From: an uncultured Clostridia bacterium
GTDB taxonomy: Bacteria; Bacillota; Clostridia; TANB77; CAG-465
Length of the DNA: 64,000 nucleotides
Direction of reading: 5' to 3'
Assembly: GCA_944388575.1 (NCBI GenBank)
Contig: CALXJF010000001.1
Span: 49,323-113,322, forward strand
Below are positions 62,918 through 64,000 of the stretch, in pieces. Numbering within the stretch: position 1 is the stretch's first letter; the number at the start of each line of letters is the position of its first letter. The position numbers were made by a program, and so were the translations under genes. Under the pieces are notes generated by a model. It ran no database searches. It had not been told where the DNA came from and saw nothing but the letters and a program-made list of their open reading frames with translations.

Positions 62918-63922
62918 TTAGATATACTTAGATAATACGTCCTTTATACTATATTCTCCTTCAACCTCTCTTTCTAGTTTATAATATTCTAACACTTTTT
63001 TAGAATTTAAACCATCTATCTTTAATGTAATAGTAATAAAAAATACATTTTGATCCCTTAGTGTAATTTTTCCATCAAATCTATTAACTCTAGAACTAGC
63101 ACGTAGATTAATATCTGTTTTTTCTTTTATAACTTGAATATCAGCACTAACTTTCCCATCAAATAAGGCAAGCTTTTTAGATAAATGTTGCTTTATTTCA
63201 CTAAAAAAGACTTCGTTTAAAATATAGTAATATATACTTATATATATATCATTAATAAAGAAATTATCAAAATCGACATCTTTTATATCTATAATTTCTT
63301 TTTCTAACCATTTTAAATCCTCCGCACCTTTAATAGTATCACAAATAGAAACGTTACAAAAATTAGAACTACTAAGTCTAATGTATTCAGACATAATTTC
63401 TTTATTTGGTACTTCAAATTCTACAACTTTATCTGAAGATCTAAAAATCACATATGACTTTTCCTTACAATCATCTAAATCCTTTACCAAATCAATATAC
63501 ACTTTTATGCATTTTACATATAATAAACCTGTCAAACCAAAATTATAATTGTCACCCCGTAAGCTAATATCATCTGTAATGAAACAAAACCGTAACTTTA
63601 TAGGATACTGTATATGAGTTCTATCTTTGGGTGTAAGTATATATTTTTGAAAATGCTCAATTTTAAAACCATCCTCACGATACTCTTCTTTTATCTTCTC
63701 AATTATATACTCATCATTAAGCTCAGATAAATCTACCTTTGGCAAAACTACCTTTATCCGTTGCCTACCATTTTTAATAGAATAGCCCCCAATAGAATAG
63801 TCACCAAATCTAATTTTTTTCCCTATATCTGCCATTTTTTCCCCAATAATCATATTATCTTTTTCTCTTTTTTCTTTGATATCTTTCAACATCTGTACAT
63901 ACCGTAAATTTTCATTGCTCAT
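62918..63922 (-). CDS. Uncharacterised 334-residue protein
   Basis: Not recognised. A charged N-terminal helix (MSNENLRYVQMLKDIKEKREKDNMIIGEKM) leads into a beta-rich domain (QRIKVVLPKVDLSELNDEYI, IQYPIKLRFCFITDDISLRGDNYNFGLTGLLYVK). The C-terminal KVSADIQVIKEKTDINLRASSRVNRFDGKITLRDQNVFFITITLKI is also strand-like. It uses four in-frame CGG arginine codons, unusual for the window and hinting at different origin. AAGGAGG precedes the ATG. Confidence 0.55.
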   Translation of the reverse strand: MSNENLRYVQMLKDIKEKREKDNMIIGEKMADIGKKIRFGDYSIGGYSIKNGRQRIKVVLPKVDLSELNDEYIIEKIKEEYREDGFKIEHFQKYILTPKDRTHIQYPIKLRFCFITDDISLRGDNYNFGLTGLLYVKCIKVYIDLVKDLDDCKEKSYVIFRSSDKVVEFEVPNKEIMSEYIRLSSSNFCNVSICDTIKGAEDLKWLEKEIIDIKDVDFDNFFINDIYISIYYYILNEVFFSEIKQHLSKKLALFDGKVSADIQVIKEKTDINLRASSRVNRFDGKITLRDQNVFFITITLKIDGLNSKKVLEYYKLEREVEGEYSIKDVLSKYI

Positions 63923-63943
63923 TTTTTTACCTCCTTGTATAAT

Positions 63944-63974
63944 AATGTTAAGTTAAGAAAAATAACTTAACATT
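63944..63974. terminator. Inverted repeat at the right edge
   Basis: AATGTTAAGTTA/TAACTTAACATT perfect 12-base arms around a 7-base loop, with a T tract on the plus side. Either the terminator of a gene beyond the window or an operator of the 334-residue gene, whose start it precedes by 22 bases. Confidence 0.55.
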
Positions 63975-64000
63975 TATTTTTTCTATGAGTTTTTCATAAC

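Noticed and set aside
1..64000. CRISPR array, tRNA, rRNA or riboswitch
   Set aside because: No regularly spaced repeats, cloverleaf or rRNA-like stretches were seen; no known riboswitch core was recognised upstream of pflB, adhE or the PurA-like operon.

Overview
The window is AT-rich DNA from a low-GC, Gram-positive, anaerobic, spore-forming bacterium, most likely class Clostridia and possibly an uncultured gut lineage. The evidence is clean Shine-Dalgarno sites (AAGGAGG type), TTGACA/TATAAT promoters, T-tract terminators, an uninterrupted sporulation sigma factor (sigK type), fermentation enzymes (PflB, AdhE), the ireB-ruvX-DUF1292 operon, a class D type sortase with a thioester surface protein, and CsoR/CopA. 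No rRNA, tRNA or CRISPR array was seen. Most genes lie on the minus strand.

Layout. 0.1-6.6 kb: a GNAT enzyme, ireB-ruvX-DUF1292, a degenerate GAF-GGDEF protein, a TadZ/CpaE-like ATPase, a small two-helix membrane protein, a frameshifted pflA and a membrane J-domain protein. 6.6-13.5 kb: an IS200/IS605-like remnant, pflB, an ankyrin protein, a 45-residue protein, a split TSUP transporter and hflX. 13.6-16.4 kb: an IbrA/IbrB-like module with a GNAT-like protein between the two. 16.4-24.3 kb: a surface protein that ends just after LPLTG, its sortase, a ComEC-like hydrolase with a DUF3006 protein, and an ABC exporter whose ATPase is frameshifted. 24.5-33.3 kb: an unusual cluster of two paralogous zinc-ribbon proteins, a DUF4236-like protein, a PurA paralog, a VWA protein, a kinase-like protein, and an opposite-strand group of two deoxyribosyltransferase-like proteins plus a Nudix enzyme. 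33.3-34.5 kb: mobile-element debris including a decayed tnpV. 34.5-46.4 kb: ZIP transporter, HxlR regulator, a pair of polysaccharide genes, sigK, copA-csoR, a small transcription unit, a GC-rich exonuclease and adhE. 46.5-50.3 kb: a DHH pyrophosphatase-like protein coupled to an NMNAT-Nudix-P-loop triple fusion, then an NrnA-like protein. 50.4-64 kb: pentapeptide protein, frameshifted M23 peptidase, GIY-YIG nuclease, DNA-repair and tRNA-modification genes, a coiled-coil protein, a DEAH-type helicase, a prepilin peptidase and a yqeG phosphatase.

Things to look at first. Three conserved genes (pflA, the ABC ATPase, the M23 peptidase) each carry one extra base, and in all three the simplest repair removes a C just before a glycine codon, so that an in-frame CGG sits at the break. 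This could be recoding, a mutational bias or a systematic sequencing error. The 24.5-33.3 kb cluster is the best candidate for an undescribed system: a catalytically plausible but divergent PurA, a MIDAS-type VWA protein and a kinase-like protein share one strong promoter and face zinc-ribbon proteins, one of which keeps an internal ribosome-binding site and start. The IbrA/GNAT-like/IbrB-like operon and the NMNAT-Nudix-P-loop fusion with its coupled pyrophosphatase-like partner are also candidates for nucleotide or nucleic-acid chemistry.

All functional calls come from reading motifs and family resemblance by eye; no database search was run.
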